In this document: positions 31,051 to 44,890 of the stretch, one piece after another
Layout: each line of letters starts with the position of its first letter
Numbering within the stretch: the first letter of the stretch is position 1
DNA from: Gentiana macrophylla
Lineage: Eukaryota; Streptophyta; Magnoliopsida; Gentianales; Gentianaceae
Assembly (NCBI GenBank): GCA_026214975.1
Contig: CM047805.1
Span: 115,005,845-115,069,844, forward strand
Direction: 5' to 3'
Length of the DNA: 64,000 nt
Notes under the pieces: generated by a model
Seen by the model: only the letters and a program-made list of their open reading frames with translations
What the model was told of the DNA's origin: nothing
The model's database searches: none
Program-made: the position numbers and the translations under genes

Positions 31051-34000
31051 ATCTCCCACTTGCACGAAAGCATGTGATTAATTGTTTTAGAGCACACCCT
31101 ATTATTTAAAATACAACAAACTACATCTCCCACTTGCTCTAAAGCAATGGAGACTTATCCCGTATTCTAGTACCCCACTAAGCATGTCATAACCATTTCG
31201 ATTCCAAAGTACACTCCGAGTATGCCGTCGTAGATAGGTCGTTGACTCGGGAGCACCTACATCTAAATGTCATGGGTCTTAATGATTAGTCAGTTGTCGG
31301 CTCGAGACGATCCGTAGAATCGAAACGTTACGGTCCATCAAATCATGTGTACCGAGTAAACACTGAGCCCGAGATCGACTTAACGATCATCCTCAATCGA
31401 CTTAAAGTCAAAATCGATTGTATCACACATATCCAAGTTCACACATGAATATGTCCGCATATTGTTCCTCGTTCTCTCAAGATACTAAAGGACATACTAA
31501 ACTTGCTTTGTTAACCGCAGAATCTAAGATTCGATCAAAGTTGACGCTCAATAACCTCGACCATCTCTTACTAGAAAGAGAATCTATCCCATTTCTCTTG
31601 ATCCAAGATTTGTAGAGTCATTCCCGAGGCATAGGGTAGAACTTCCTCGTTGAATGTTGCATACACAGATGCATCATCTTAACCAATAAGATGGATGGGA
31701 AACCAAAGGATCGATTCTAATGAATTCGACCGAGTCAAACTCTTAAGAATGTTGTCCAAATCTCATTGCAGAGAGAATTGTGGCATTGTCGATTTCGACT
31801 TCGATAACACACCCATGTTGATTCCAACTCTGTGCGGTGTTATCCTTCACAAACACTAATATATATATTTATATATTCACTCATCATCACTAAAATTGAT
31901 ATCCAATCTACAAAAGACTTATCAATATTCTAGTCAAATCCACATATTGTAGAAATATATGACTTCCAATGACCGAGAGGTTTGCTTTTTATCCACAAAG
32001 GACATAAGCCTTGATACCATCCTCGCTATAAGTTCATAAGGCAATACCTTTTTGTTCCGAATGAATCCAGACTCGCTTGTTTGGCAAGAAAAATCTCAGT
32101 GGAATCACCCCTATTTTCTCGCTTTTTTGAACGAAATCATGCAATACCGAACTCATTCTACTCTTTTCCATGTAGATCCAATTACTCCCATCGGGCCCGA
32201 GACGCTCAGGTGGTTCTACAAGAGCATGAAACGCAATTGGAGTACCGAACTCCATTCACAGTGGTTATGGCTATTAAACCAACCTCTATTATCGTAATCC
32301 TATCATCTCACAAAAGAGCCATAGGTCATCAATCGATCCTCGACTATAAAGTCCAGCAGAACCCGTAATGGGTAATGGATAAACCATACTCCCACTACAT
32401 TCGGGTGGATCGAAATTCGATCTAGTTTAGTAGTATTTAGTGTTATCACCAACAACCGATGTTGGATGTGGTCTCGATTTTAATCGCTTAGTAACTACCT
32501 TGAGTAAACGTATTTCAAGGTTCAAGGTTTTGCTATTCATGGACTCTATCGTAAATGATGCAACAAAGATAATCGTCCCTTCCCGATTTCATGAATCTTA
32601 TAACAAACCTTTTTCTCAATGCTACAAGATATAGAACGATTGGTCACTGACCGAACGTGTTCGCGAAATTTTCAGACCTACCTTCAAGCACCGTGTGCTA
32701 AATGCTTATATTTACGGAAGTAGGGTGAACCGAATCCACACCTTATCCGTAAATTCCAAAGCATATTCTAGGTAGACTGGTTGGTCTTACATTTCAATGT
32801 AAACCGATATTTCGCTTCTAATATCTTTATTGAGTTAAGCGTGGTATTGTAGCACATCTAAAAATATATAAGGCAATTTAACGGTTTCTCACTTAGTGAA
32901 AGCATTTCACTATGAGGCAGGCCGAGCATTAGTCCCTAGGACTATTTGATGGCCCATTTCTGAGTATAGAATACTCTATCTCTGTTGAAAATAGAGAAAC
33001 CTCATAATATTTTGGATAAACTTACCGGAGTGTTTGAATAGTTATCGGACAAGAAGTCACTACTCGGAAGCTCCTACTAGCTCAGATCTTTCATCGCACT
33101 CGAAGGTGTCGCCATGAACAAGCTATGTTACTTCTTTATATCCATTATCCTTTCCCCGATTGAAAGGAAACTTAGTCATTGAACCTTTGAGACAATATAA
33201 CCAGATCGGGAGAAGGAATCACCCCAGGCCGCTTTTGTCTTGTCTTTTAGGGACTATGCACTAACTATGGAATATGAAGAAGCGTTTATCTAAATATAGA
33301 AACCAATTGCTTTTAATAGTTCTTACGATGTGTTTTATATACATATTTCAAAGATTCTAAGTGGTTTTTGACTTTATCAAACAAAAGTCCGAGTCTTGGA
33401 TTCAGATTACAAATGGTATATTCACTTTCTATACGACAAACAAATTATCGAATAGAAGGTAAATCCATTCGTTCCAACGAATCTTAAATGAAAAATAAAT
33501 TTTCCGCGATATCCAAGGATTGAACCCGAGATTCATTTCCTTATATCACTCCCACTATTCTAGCTAAAATTAATCGCCCGTTGTTTACTCTTTTAATCGT
33601 TAAATGCATTGCTACCTTGTTCTTCCAAAGAACTTAGCTCGAGAAAATCACCAAGGATTCATAGGTTGGTGATCCAAAATCACTTTCCTTATCCTATGAT
33701 TTTCGATTAATTAATTTTCGTTCAAATTTTAAAGTTTTCTCGATTTAGTGACTAACACTTTTAGACAATTCACCCATTCTTGACTTTCCGTGAATGGAAA
33801 TGGTCTTGAACCAGTGGTTCGTTTGAGTAGACACTACTCTTTTGAACCGTGGGATGTCTATTTCGAGTGTTACTCGTCGAGACTTCTCGGATTTTCTAAT
33901 ATACCGGAAAAAACAACAAATCATAACATTAAAGCTCCCACTAGTTTATCGGTTCCAAATACCGCCTAACGAGCAATGCTTTATTTTTATGATTTTCCGA

Positions 34001-36642
34001 TTTTTTCGATTAGAAAATCTTTCGTACATAGTTCTATTGTTTCCGAAAAACAACAAATCATAGAAACTCCCACTAGTTCATCGATTCCAAATATCGCCTA
34101 ACTAGCAACATTTCATGACTTTCCGGTTTTTCAATTAGAACGATTACGTGTGTAGTCGATTACACTTTTTTCTAATGTTCTAGAAAAACAACAAATCATA
34201 AAGCTCCCACTAGTTCATCGATTCCAAATATCGTCTAACTAGTAACACTTCATGATTTTCCAATTTTCAATTAGAAAATTACTCGTGTAATTACTACATA
34301 CTCAAAATTCACTAGAAGAATTTCAAAGTCCAAAGTCACCTTTAAACTAAGTTTGTCTTCCGTTTGACGAGGAATGACACTAAGTGACATACCTATATGT
34401 CAATTGGTTTTTAAAAGGCTTAAGAGAAAATATCTCTTTCAAAATTAATTGCATTATCGATTAACTAGTTCAACGTCCTAGTTACTTTCCACTTTTAACA
34501 AAGTCAATACTAGTCAATTATAAATTTTATGCAATTTAGTAAGGATATAATGTCAGAAATAAAATGACATATATTAATTCAAGTTTAACACTACAATATT
34601 TATTTTAGGAATTGTAAACTAAAATTAAGTCTACTCTACCATTCCAAGGTTTTAACCTCGCATCTCAAAGTGCACGCGTAGGGTAGGTCAAAGAGATGAC
34701 GGTTAAATCGAGACAATCTCATCAATGAATAACTTGTGAGAATCAAACATCCCACGAGAATCGAACATCTCTTTATTCATTGACTACCTTCCTTTTTTAG
34801 CCTAGATATTACCAAAAATATCCTTTATGAGTGTGACCTACTATATCGGATCTCTTAGGTACGCCCGAGTGTGCCGTCGTAGATAGGTCGGTGACCCGAC
34901 GAGTACCCGTAAATCCTATCCTTTCGGAGACCAAGCCATGAATGTTGATAGGAGTGAACACCATCCGTAGGGGGGATCGAAATCAAAGCGCCGCGAGGCG
35001 CCACCCTTCTCTCACTTACTTGTATCTATAGTAGAGGCCGTGGGGTTGTTGCCGCCTCCCCGCTCCCACTCAATATTTTGGAAGTGGTGGTGGGTTAACT
35101 AACCACGTCTTTTTGATGTTAACATAAAAGTACATCAAATCAAGGATTCCGAATGGTGTCGGTAACGTAGGCAAGCCTACCCGTCCTATTCGTTGGAACA
35201 TATGTGACAGTCGGACGAAATCGGATCAAGAGAGCCCTATTGAGATTAGAAGAATCACCCTCCGCTCTCGGTTTGGCTTAGTCTTGCCGGACCCCCGTGC
35301 ATTCATCACACTAGGAGGGTAAAGTCGTTCGAGCGAAGCTCGCTTGACCACCCAACCTATAGGCGAACCGCTTTTATCCAAGATTTACTGTTTCTTTTAC
35401 CATCATTCGATCTCGTAGACTCTACGAAATCGAAAACGTGATCTCGTTTGGGGCTTTAAGGCGGTTCACCGAGAACACACACCGAAGGCTTAACGATTTC
35501 ATAACCCGCCTCGGATCTTTAATTAGTTACTAAATTAATTAATTACCACGTATTAATTAAATTTCAACTAATTACGCGAGTTTGTATACATGCCTATTTT
35601 AATTACCAAAATTAAAATTCTACATGTATGCATGGAGTGGATTTATGATATGATGCATGTCATGGCAATTCCGGTTTTATATCTATTTTATGATCAAACA
35701 CATAAAAATAAATGCGGAAAATTTAAACACCGATTTGACTTTGATCATGGCACTTTTAATCTAACCTATTAGAAAATAAATAACCAAAACCCTAACTATG
35801 GTTTCTACTACTTTCTAACTAAATCTGCAGCTGTACGAACTCTTCGATGATCGGGAAACCAAACGAACTCGGATCGGAACGAAACTTTCCAGATCTTACA
35901 TTCACTCCTTGAACTTCAATATGGACGGTTGGATCGGTGCTTTGACTTACCATTTTCTCCAGTAAACCGCCAAACTTGCTGCTGAATCTGACTTTGACTG
36001 CACTGCATCAAGGACTTCCTGAGGCAGATCGGGAATCAAGATGAATCCCGATCGACCTGAAATTTTTATGGTACGTCCAAAACTCCAAGTTGATAAATCT
36101 GAACGGTCGGATTTGCGTTTCAACGGTCCAAACTCTCCCAGAAAATCGAGGAAGTCACAGATAGTGTTTCTGTGAATCCTGTGTTTTCTCTGTTACAGCA
36201 GCCTCTTCGCAGCATCAAACGGATATCGAAACGGACTCTGATCGACGCCAAAATTTGTGGAGTTGATCATCATCTTCTAATCTTGATTCTGACCGGAGAG
36301 ATCTTTGTTTCAACGGTTCGATCAACGGGAAAAGAAAAAATACTAAACAGCTACTAAACAGATCTATTTTCTGGAAATTAAAATTGCAATAAAAATTTAC
36401 ATATAATTCCTATACTCATATGGACGAATTTTCATCGTTTATATGAGTTTTGAATAGATCTAACGGGTGAAACAAAATGACAACCCCAATTCATCTCTTC
36501 AACCCACTTACATTCATAAGCATAAAAATTAAACATATGCATCGGCCCCAAAAAATTGGGACAAAAATCTACATGTTTTTATCAGCTCCAGATCTAATAT
36601 TTTATACGTATAAATATAGATCACCATGGCGATCGATACCAT
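31051..36642 (-). other. LARD-like internal domain 2, non-coding
   Basis: A second copy of 23670-29226 with the same order of sub-repeats and the same lack of coding motifs. Differences are grouped in short spots, and long AT-rich stretches are identical. Confidence 0.75.
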
Positions 36643-38464
36643 CATAGAATATCATCCAGCTGAAACGATTTATGGATCTAGATCTATAAACTACACGTAA
36701 TAAAATAACTGTATCTATATCTACAAGGGGTTAGAGATCATACCTCTTGATCTCAAAATCCAAGTTGAAGAACCGCAATAGGATGAACGAAGGAAAGCGT
36801 GAAGAGCACCACGATCTTCCGTCACGTGTGATCCAAGCAACTCCCGTGGAAGGAATTCTCGACTCAACCCTTCCGATATCTATCTGGAAAAATCTCCAAG
36901 ATTTTCCTCTTATTCTCCCCTTGGCGAAATTTTCCTTCTCCTCTCTAAGAGGTGAAAGTCGAAAATTGTAGTGTGTTATTTGAGCTTGGAAGAACTCTCT
37001 TTATATGAGAGTAAAAACTTAAGCTCCCAAGGATTTTATAATTAATACAAAATCAATTATGATAATCCTATTAAATAAAAGATAATCCCAAAATATTCTA
37101 GAACAAATCTAGAATAATCTTTATCTTTATTTCTTACCATAAATATTTATCCAATAAATATTTTATGACATGTCTTATTAATCACAAGAAAACTAATTTC
37201 TTGTGAACTAATATATGCTTGGGTCGAAATTATCATTCTTGTGACCTAGTCACAAAATTCACCAACACACTAATTTTGTAAGATTACTTGAAAATGTCTT
37301 TTCCACATATTTAATTATTTAAATTTCAACTAATTTAATAAATTAACTAAACAATTAATTCACATATCGTTTTAATAAAGTCCAACAAGAACTAAATTAA
37401 TATTATTAGGATTCGACGTCCGAGAATAGCTATGCTATATTGTAGAGAAGCACGCGTCGTAATTACTGACTAATAATCGTGGCTCCGATAAATCAAATAA
37501 ATAATTATAGAATAATTATAGTCGATAAATCAATCATGAGAATATGCCACCATAATCCAATGCGATCGCACTCCTCCGATTATAAGATTATATTTATCTC
37601 TCACGAGAATAATAATAAGCGTCCATTGATATAATCATTACATATGGATTAATCCTCCATAGATCGTTTCATTCTAAATCGGAAGTTACCGTTAACCCTT
37701 TTAGAACCTCTTATCCTTATTTACCATTAACCCCTAGTGATCAATTAATTCATACAACTCACCGGTGATCAATCGGTGTGATATGAACTCGCGCGATCGA
37801 TCGCTTTCTAGGATTAACAAATAAGGGAACTTTCTATCTACTTCCATAAATGGAAGGAATGGATTCCGATATCTGTGATAACACGTACTACTCACTCAAT
37901 CCAAGATAATGCCAAGATGGGGTAATTCGGCACCACGGACTCGATTAATCCTTAACCGTCAAGTCAAACTTCTTCATCGATTCAAGCGCTTGACCGTGAT
38001 CACCTCGGGATTAAGATATATCCATAATATGATCATCCATTGATTCGATAAGACTTCTCGATTACGGAATTATATCGAGAACTCTAATCAAATCGGTCTA
38101 GCTTACATACGATATATCTATCATATATAAATGCCCCATTAGGTTCTCTTAACCGAAAGTCCGGATAAGACAATCACACCAATCGTGTTGCAAGCGCATT
38201 AATAGCACGTTAAAGGAGAGACCCGATACTCTCGATTAACTTCACTACGGGCTAATTGTATTTTAAGTACATCTTCACTAACTCAATCCTCCTGTGTATA
38301 TACCATACACTGAGTTAAGTGATTACATAAACGATATACTTTTGGGTTTTCTATAGTGTAAATACTATTGTCACATCGGTGATTATGAGAATAATAAATA
38401 TGAATAATAACGTCAATTCATTTATTAAATAAAACAATTACAAAATTGTCTTTCGGGCATCACA
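36643..38464 (-). repeat. LARD-like LTR, copy C, cut by the gap
   Basis: It matches copies A and B up to GGCATCACA, where the N run starts. Only the last few bases (CCTAACA) are missing. Confidence 0.88.
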
Positions 38465-38564
38465 NNNNNNNNNNNNNNNNNNNNNNNNNNNNNNNNNNNN
38501 NNNNNNNNNNNNNNNNNNNNNNNNNNNNNNNNNNNNNNNNNNNNNNNNNNNNNNNNNNNNNNNN
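38465..38564. other. Assembly gap (100 N)
   Basis: Exactly 100 N, the usual placeholder for a gap of unknown length. The parts on the two sides need not be neighbours at the true distance. Confidence 0.99.
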
Positions 38565-39699
38565 AAAATGCTTAAAAGGTTGAAAAGTTGGTCGGAAAAG
38601 TTGAATATCACCGAGTAAAAGTTTAAGCTTTTTTGAAAATTTCTTCAATTTAAACAAGAATTTGAAGAGAAGAGAGGAAAAATGAGAAGAGTATAATGAT
38701 TGGGGTGATGAGAGTGAATTTCAAGTGATGATTTTGAAAAAATCGAGGGGAGAATGGGGAGGGGTGGCTGTTTTATCGTAAAAATGGAAGAGGGTGCTAA
38801 GAAGTGGAAGATCCTGCTCTTTTTTTTAGGTTTTTTAGTTTCCGGATCGATTCAAGTTAGGTCGGATCGATCCCCAATTAATTTTTTTTTTTATTTTTTT
38901 ATTTTTACTTAATAACAATTTTAAAAACTTTAATAATACTTTGCTAATTTTAAATAAAACCTTTATAAAAATTTATAAAACTTTTAAGTAATTTACAAAG
39001 ATCCTATTTATAAAATTTTCAAAAGTTATATAAAATTTTATAAATATTATAAAACTCATAAGGGTCCTAATTCCATTATTTCTAAATCTTCCAGTGGTTC
39101 TAACATAACGCTCATCAACCTAATCTTAAGAAATGAGGCGCTTGAATTTTCTTTGATCCTCCATCGGATTTTCTTGATAACCACTTAATCGCTCTTCTTA
39201 ACAACATTCAAACACTCATCCCTGGATTTGGCTGTGCTTTCCCTACATTTCCCATCATGCTCACTCTTTCCATAGATTCTGATCTCCTTAAAAACTTTGC
39301 CTCTTCTCTTTATCGAACTTCTGATTTTCCATTACATACTTTACAACTGATCTCTCAACAATTGCTTGTTTTTTCTCAAAATCAAGCTTCTATTTTAAAC
39401 GCCGACATCTTTATCAAGGCCTAATTTCAAAAGCAAAATAAAACTCCTATTCTATCTAAAAGACATCCATTCTTTTACGCCTATCCGGTAAAAGACTAAA
39501 CTAGTTCAAACATATAAAACACGTAAAAGTAGTAGTAAAGATAAATAGCACCGATATTCGGCCGATTTCGGGCCTTCGCTTTCAAAATTTGATTTTTCTC
39601 GCTTTTTTCAATTTGTCGGGGATCGCTTAGTAGCATTACTTCTCCCTTCAAGGGTGATTCTCTCTCCACAAATAATCTCACTGTGGGCTATTGGCTATA
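38565..39699. other. Stretch between the gap and the gypsy pol gene
   Basis: AT-rich. It may hold the 3' region and 3' LTR of the minus-strand gypsy element, but I could not match it to the LTR candidate at 45747 onward. A plus-strand open segment of about 80 codons (39183-39424) reads LIPGFGCAFPTFPIMLTLSI and more; I do not recognise it. Confidence 0.4.
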
Positions 39700-40740
39700 A
39701 AAGTCGATTTCCACCGCTTAGTTCAACACCTGTGATTTGTAAACCTGCAGTTACTTTAAATGGACCTGGCCCATCTTGATTTAAGCTTTCCGGAAATAAC
39801 TTTAAACGTGAATTGTACAAGAGCACTCGATCACCTACATGGAACTCACGACTATAGATTCTCTTATCATGAAAAGATTTCGTATGCTCCTTTGTGTATT
39901 CCGTATGCCATAAGAATCGAGACGTAAATTTTCTAGTTCTCGGCTAATTGAAGCACCTATGATCACCGATGCCTTTAGGATCGTAAATTGTAGAATTTAA
40001 TAGCCTGTAATGCTCGGTGTTATAACTCAACCTGAGATGACAAGACTTACCAAAGAATAGCTTATAGGAGAACAACCAATTGGTGCTTTGAAAGTCGTTT
40101 CAGATGCCCATAATGCATTGTCTAATTTAATCTCACTAGCTTTTACGATTCGAATCCATCTGCCTTTCTACAATTCTTTTGATTTTCTATTAGACACCTC
40201 TACCGAATTACCGGTTTATGGATGATGTATGCTCTAACTTATGTGTTACACCATATTTTTCAACTATCTTGGTAAAATGGTCTATTACAAAAAAGGTGAC
40301 CCTCTATCACTAATGATAGCCTCTGAATACCATATCGGGTAAATATATTCTTTAAGGAATCGTATGACAACTTTTATCATTAGTGGGAAGAGCTTCACTT
40401 TCACCCATTTTGAAACATAATCTACTATTACAAGAATAAATCTTTTTCCAAAAGATATGTGAATGGTCCCATGAAATCTATACCCCAAACATCAAATAAC
40501 TCACATTCCAAAATAGGTTGCATAGGCATTTCATGTTTTTAGATACATTTCCCATTTTTGACAAGATTCACAAGATTTAACATACTTATAAGCATCTCTA
40601 TATAGTGTAGGCCAATAAAACCACATTGTAAAACTATAAAAGCAGCTTTTCCAACCTCCATGATGACCTCCCTCGCCTCACGATCATGACAAAATGATAA
40701 AACACTTAAAATTTCATTATCGTGCACACATTTTCTCGAT
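39700..40740 (-). pseudogene. Gypsy integrase, zinc-binding, core and C-terminal parts
   Basis: The zinc-binding part reads HDNEILSVLSFCHD, then WPTLYRDAYK-type sequence in a shifted frame. The core reads [20 protein letters not shown], then VSKWVKVK, FLKEYIYP and AIISDRGSPF (second catalytic Asp). The C-terminal part at 39870-39740 reads VGDRVLLYNSRLKLFPESL and then GPFKV, the GPY/F module. The first catalytic Asp (usual G.DFMGPF) lies where the frame shows GYRFHGTI, so it is changed or frameshifted. This enzyme would insert element DNA into the genome. Confidence 0.85.
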
Positions 40741-40989
40741 TATCTCATCCGAACATTTACGGAAAAGGTCCTGGTTCCTCCCAAGAATAAAATTTTAAGT
40801 CATAAAAGAACTTTTTTTTCGCTACAAGTCCAACGAGACGGAATATAATCACAAAGTTAAGTAATTAATGATATCTCCAAACCAGGGTGACATTTCCTAG
40901 AAGGAATTCTATTCCTTAATAACCGCATGGTTGAAGGAGTATCTATTCTAAATAGCTTGTTCATCAGAAATGAATCTTTAATTTCTATT

Positions 40990-41480
40990 CCTATTTCTAC
41001 ATCATTTTCCATTCTACTTAGATGATCTCGCTACTACATTGTCACTTCCTTTTATCATTAATTTCAATATCAAATTTTGAAGTAAGAGAATCCATCTAAG
41101 AAGACGAGGTTTAGCATCTTTCTTACTCAAGAAATACTTGTATCGTAATCGTCAGATAAATTACTACCTTAGATCCAACAATATATGATCTAAACTTATC
41201 TAAGGCAAAAATTACAGCCAACAGCTTCTTTTCAGAGTTGCATAATTGTTGAGTCAAGCTAAGTGTGTGAGATGCATAGTAAATAGCTTTGAGAATTTTG
41301 TTATATCTTTGACCTAAAACCTGCCTCCATATACCTAAATCACCGCATCACACATAATCTCAAACGGCAATCTAACTGGGTGCTACTAGCATCGTGCAAA
41401 GAGTCAACCTCGCTTTTAAGGTCCGAATGCTTCTTACATTTACTATCAAAGTTAAAAGGTACTTCCTTTTCAAGTAAATG
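40990..41480 (-). pseudogene. Gypsy RNase H, heavily broken
   Basis: The pieces LPFEIMCDAV, LTQQLCNSEK-type sequence, and RYKYFLSKKDAKPRLLRWIL then LLQN can be read in shifting frames on the minus strand. They match the usual gypsy RNase H series (CDAS, YATTEKELLA, RY....K.KPRL.RWILLLQEF). Confidence 0.65.
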
Positions 41481-41589
41481 ACTTAGAGGCTTTGCTATTT
41501 TCAAAAATCAAGAATGAACCTTCTATAAAAAACGTGATGTCCGAGAAATCCTCTTAGAGTTCTTAAATTAATCGGTGGAGGTAATTTTT

Positions 41590-42240
41590 CAATTACTTCG
41601 ACTTTAGCTTTGTCAACTTCGATACCTTCTTCGTAGATTCGTGACCTAAAACAATTCCTTCCGATACCATTAAGTGACATTTTTCCCGCTTTAAGACTAA
41701 ATTGGTATCTTCACGCTGTAACACTCGCTCTAAGTGTAACACACAAACATCAAATGAATCTCCGTAAACACTAAAGTCATCCATAAAAATTTCTAAGAAT
41801 TTCAACCATATCAAGAAATATAGCCATCATACACCTCTCAAACGTAAATGGTGCATTACATAAACCAAACGGCATTCTTTATAAGCAAAAGTTCCATAAG
41901 GACAAGTGAAAGTAGTTTTTCTCTATCTCCCGATGCAATGAATATCTCAGAATATCCTTAATAACCATCTAAGAAACAAGAATACTTATGTCCACTTAAA
42001 CGCTCCAACATCCGAACTATGAATGAAAGTGGATGATGATCTTTCTTAGTATGATCATTTAGTTTTCTAAAATCAATGCACATTCGATAACTCAGAATCT
42101 CTCTTGTCGGAATCCATTCATTCCTTTCATTCTCTTTCACCGTGAAACCTCCTTTCTTTGGCACCACTTGAGTTGGACTTACCCATTCACTATCCGATAG
42201 CATGGGAAAATTATCCCATTTCTAATAGCTTAATGACCTC
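41590..42240 (-). pseudogene. Gypsy reverse transcriptase
   Basis: The minus strand reads SEWVSPTQVVPKKGGFTVKE, then YRMCIDFRKLNDHTKKDHHP, then LERLSGHKYSCFLDGY (catalytic Asp of motif A). After frame changes comes FLEIFMDDFSVYGDSFDVC (catalytic FMDD) and HLERVLQR. It is the core polymerase that copies element RNA into DNA. At least two frame breaks separate the fingers from FMDD. Confidence 0.9.
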
Positions 42241-42819
42241 TTTCTTAACAATTAATTGCAAATTTGGGTTGAGGCGGCGGTTATGTTGAATACAAGGTTT
42301 AGCATCTTCCTTCGTAATTATCTTATGAACGCAAATCTCGTGGCTAATACCTCAATATCGGCAATCGCCCATCCAAAAGCTTTCTTTATGCTTTTTCAAC
42401 ATTCTAAGTAATTGATCTTCTTGTTGCTCGCTTAAAGATGATGAAATAATAACCGTAATAGATTATTAGTTTCAAGAAAAGCATACTTCGATTTAAAGGT
42501 AAATGTTTCAATTGCATTCTTGTAGTGGATCTTCCAAATGATGGTTTAAGAACCGGTCCTTCTAGTTCCAATTCCAAATACTTATGCCATGATGGTATAA
42601 AAGTAAAACTTCCTTTATCTAGAGAAAGAATTATCTCTTTCATTTCGTGTCTTTCTCATCTTCTTTATAGATAGACAGAGCTAAACATTCTTCTAATCAT
42701 CTTCAAAAGTTGGTAATCGATTATCATGTATGTAATGAATATCTTCTATAAAAGAACATGATTCTTGTGGATCTCAGATGGATGGTTCATAGCTTTGAAA
42801 ATATTGAAAGCAACTTCAT

Positions 42820-43030
42820 CTTCATTGACTCTCAAAATTAACTCTCCTTTCGACATCTATTAAAGTTCTTCCCGTAGCTAGAAACGGTCTACCTAAGATA
42901 AGTGGCGCTGAATATCTTTCTTCCATTTCCATAACTACAAAGTCTAATCGAAAATAGAACTTGTCTACTTTAACCAATACGCCCTCAATAATTCCTTTAG
43001 GATATTTAATTGATCTATCCGCCATCCGCA
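42820..43030 (-). pseudogene. Gypsy aspartic protease, C-terminal part
   Basis: The frame reads MADRSIKYPKGIIEGVLVKV, then DKFYFRLDFVVMEMEE and PLILGRPFLATGRTLIDVER. This is the standard Athila/Tat protease end (D.S...P.G..EDVLV.V....P.DF.V, then ILGRPFL.T). The catalytic DTG-like part is not visible upstream. Confidence 0.85.
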
Positions 43031-43539
43031 GAGTCGCTTTCGGGCTGTAAGATTTCCTATGCCTAGCTTCTTATAATCCTCATAAGACATTAGGTTTATA
43101 CTAGCTCCAAGATCACATAAGACCTTCTTAAATGTAAATCCTCAAATTTCACACGGAATGGTAAAACTTCCAGATCTTTCGCTTTAGGCGGTAACTTATG
43201 TCAGAAACCGTTAACATTCTTCATTTAGGCATATATTCTCATATTCCTCTAATTTTTTTCTTGTTTGACAGTAATATCTTCTTAAACTTTCCATAAGTGC
43301 ATACTAATTAGAGCTTCGATAATGTGGATATTAACATGAATATGACGTAAAGGTATCAAGGAAACGAGCACATACTTTTTATCGCTTTAATCCTTTTAAT
43401 TTGATCTTTAGGTGGGTAAGGTAAAGATTCTAAATCGATGTACCCTTTGATCCCAAAGTCATTTTCTTTTCCTTTCTCCTTAAACCTTTGAGTATTATTT
43501 GATCACCAAGTATCATGATCTTGAGTTTTTCTTTGAAGA

Positions 43540-44890
43540 CATTCCTCGAATCAATCTCTACTTGATTCCTTTAGTTCTTCCTGCTTTTCATCCTTGTTTT
43601 CATTATCCTCTAATCTAACATGTTCTTTGAATAAATTCCTTAAATCTTTATCCATGGGATCTTTCAAAATCCTAGTGATTTTTACCCATTTTTCACCTTC
43701 ATTTTCGTGTTCCAAACTTCTATTTCTTTTCAAGAAATTCTCTATAATTTCTTCTTCCTTATCGCTGAATTCAATTTCATCTTTAGTTTCATCATTCTTA
43801 CCATCTAAATCATTTTCTACTTCATTATTCCCAAGTTCTCTACTCCATTACTACCACAAAGTTTTCTACTTGTGAATCATTTATATTTACCTCTCTTGGG
43901 TTTCTTTCAAGATTAGTTGGTAATCCTCCAGGAGGTCTACTCGTTATTACGCTCACCTTCCCTACTCAAATGATCTTCCATATTCCTTAACGAGGCTTCT
44001 ATCGCTCTCATTCTCGTATCATGTCCACACATAGATGTTTTCATTGAACTCATATCCTTAGTGACTGCACTCAATAGAAGTCATCATTGTTTCTATATTC
44101 CTAGCTTGAGTAGATACTACACCCATCATATTTTCCATTAGTTTTTCCCATTTTTCAACTCCTTCCGCAGTTGAGTTGAACTTTGAGTTACCGTATACTT
44201 TGAGTGGTATGTTGAGGATAGGATCTGGTAATGATTGTAAATTTCGATTAGATGTGTTTTCTTGATAAACTTGATTATTATTCATATTCCTATATGGAAC
44301 TCGATATGGCGGTTGTCCTTGCTTACTAGGTTTTTTGCACCATCGATAAGTAGGATGATCTCTTCTAATAGCATTAAACGAGTTTGAGTATGCATTGTTC
44401 AAATTCCTATGTCAAGAAAACTCACCTCCTCTCTTGAATATCCTGCTGGTTCTTCAATCCCTAATGGCATATTATCCTCGATTTGAGTATCTGGGCTGGT
44501 GTACTATTTTTCTAACTTTGGTTTTGTTTGATTGTAGGCCATCAAATTTCCTACTCAAATTTTCTAAATATGCTAGAACTTCCGTGATTAGATCTACATT
44601 CTCCTCGCAAAGCTACTTTTCTCGTGCTAGAACCGGTTTCCCACATCTCGTTATTTTTGGAAATCATTTCTATAGCATCGTGAACTATTTGAGCTTCACT
44701 CATCATTGAAGAACCACCACATGCATGATCTATATCAAGACGTGAATCTTTTCTTAATTTATTTACAAAAAGTTGAATTTGCATATCTAAGGAATAACCA
44801 TGGTCGGGACAAGCTCTTAACAATTTTTTAAATCTTTCCTGTGCATTCCCGAGCGCTTTCTTCGCATCCTTGTCTAAAGTTAGCAACCTC
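43540..44890 (-). pseudogene. Gypsy gag and gag-pol linker
   Basis: The capsid part reads AQERFKKLLRACPDHGYSLD then MQIQLFVNKL (44820-44750), the clear Athila/Tat gag pattern (W.RFK.LLR.CP.HG......Q..FY.GL). Further down come ACGGSSMMS, EMISKNNEMWETGSSTR, then PYRNMNNNQVYQEN and GVEKWEKLMENMMG. A charged Glu/Lys-rich stretch at 43733-43551 precedes protease. No CCHC knuckle was seen. Frame changes at several points. Confidence 0.8.

Larger units (their letters stand above)
21829..38464 (-). mobile_element. Tandem array of a large non-coding LTR retrotransposon (LARD-like): LTR-internal-LTR-internal-LTR
   Basis: Three LTRs (21829-23669, 29227-31050, 36643-38464) alternate with two internal domains (5557 and 5592 bp), a period of about 7.4 kb. 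LTRs begin TGTTAG and end CTAACA. On the minus strand AGTGGGAGAT abuts the 3' LTR as polypurine tract, and TGGTATCGATCGCC follows the 5' LTR as a tRNA-Met-like primer site, so the elements run right to left. I recognise no gag, protease, integrase or reverse transcriptase in either internal domain. Long LTRs with a non-coding internal domain fit the LARD class. The third LTR is cut by the assembly gap. Confidence 0.85.

Noticed and set aside
21829..38464. Endogenous pararetrovirus
   Set aside because: No movement protein, coat, protease or reverse transcriptase motif is seen, and LTRs with primer site and purine tract are present.
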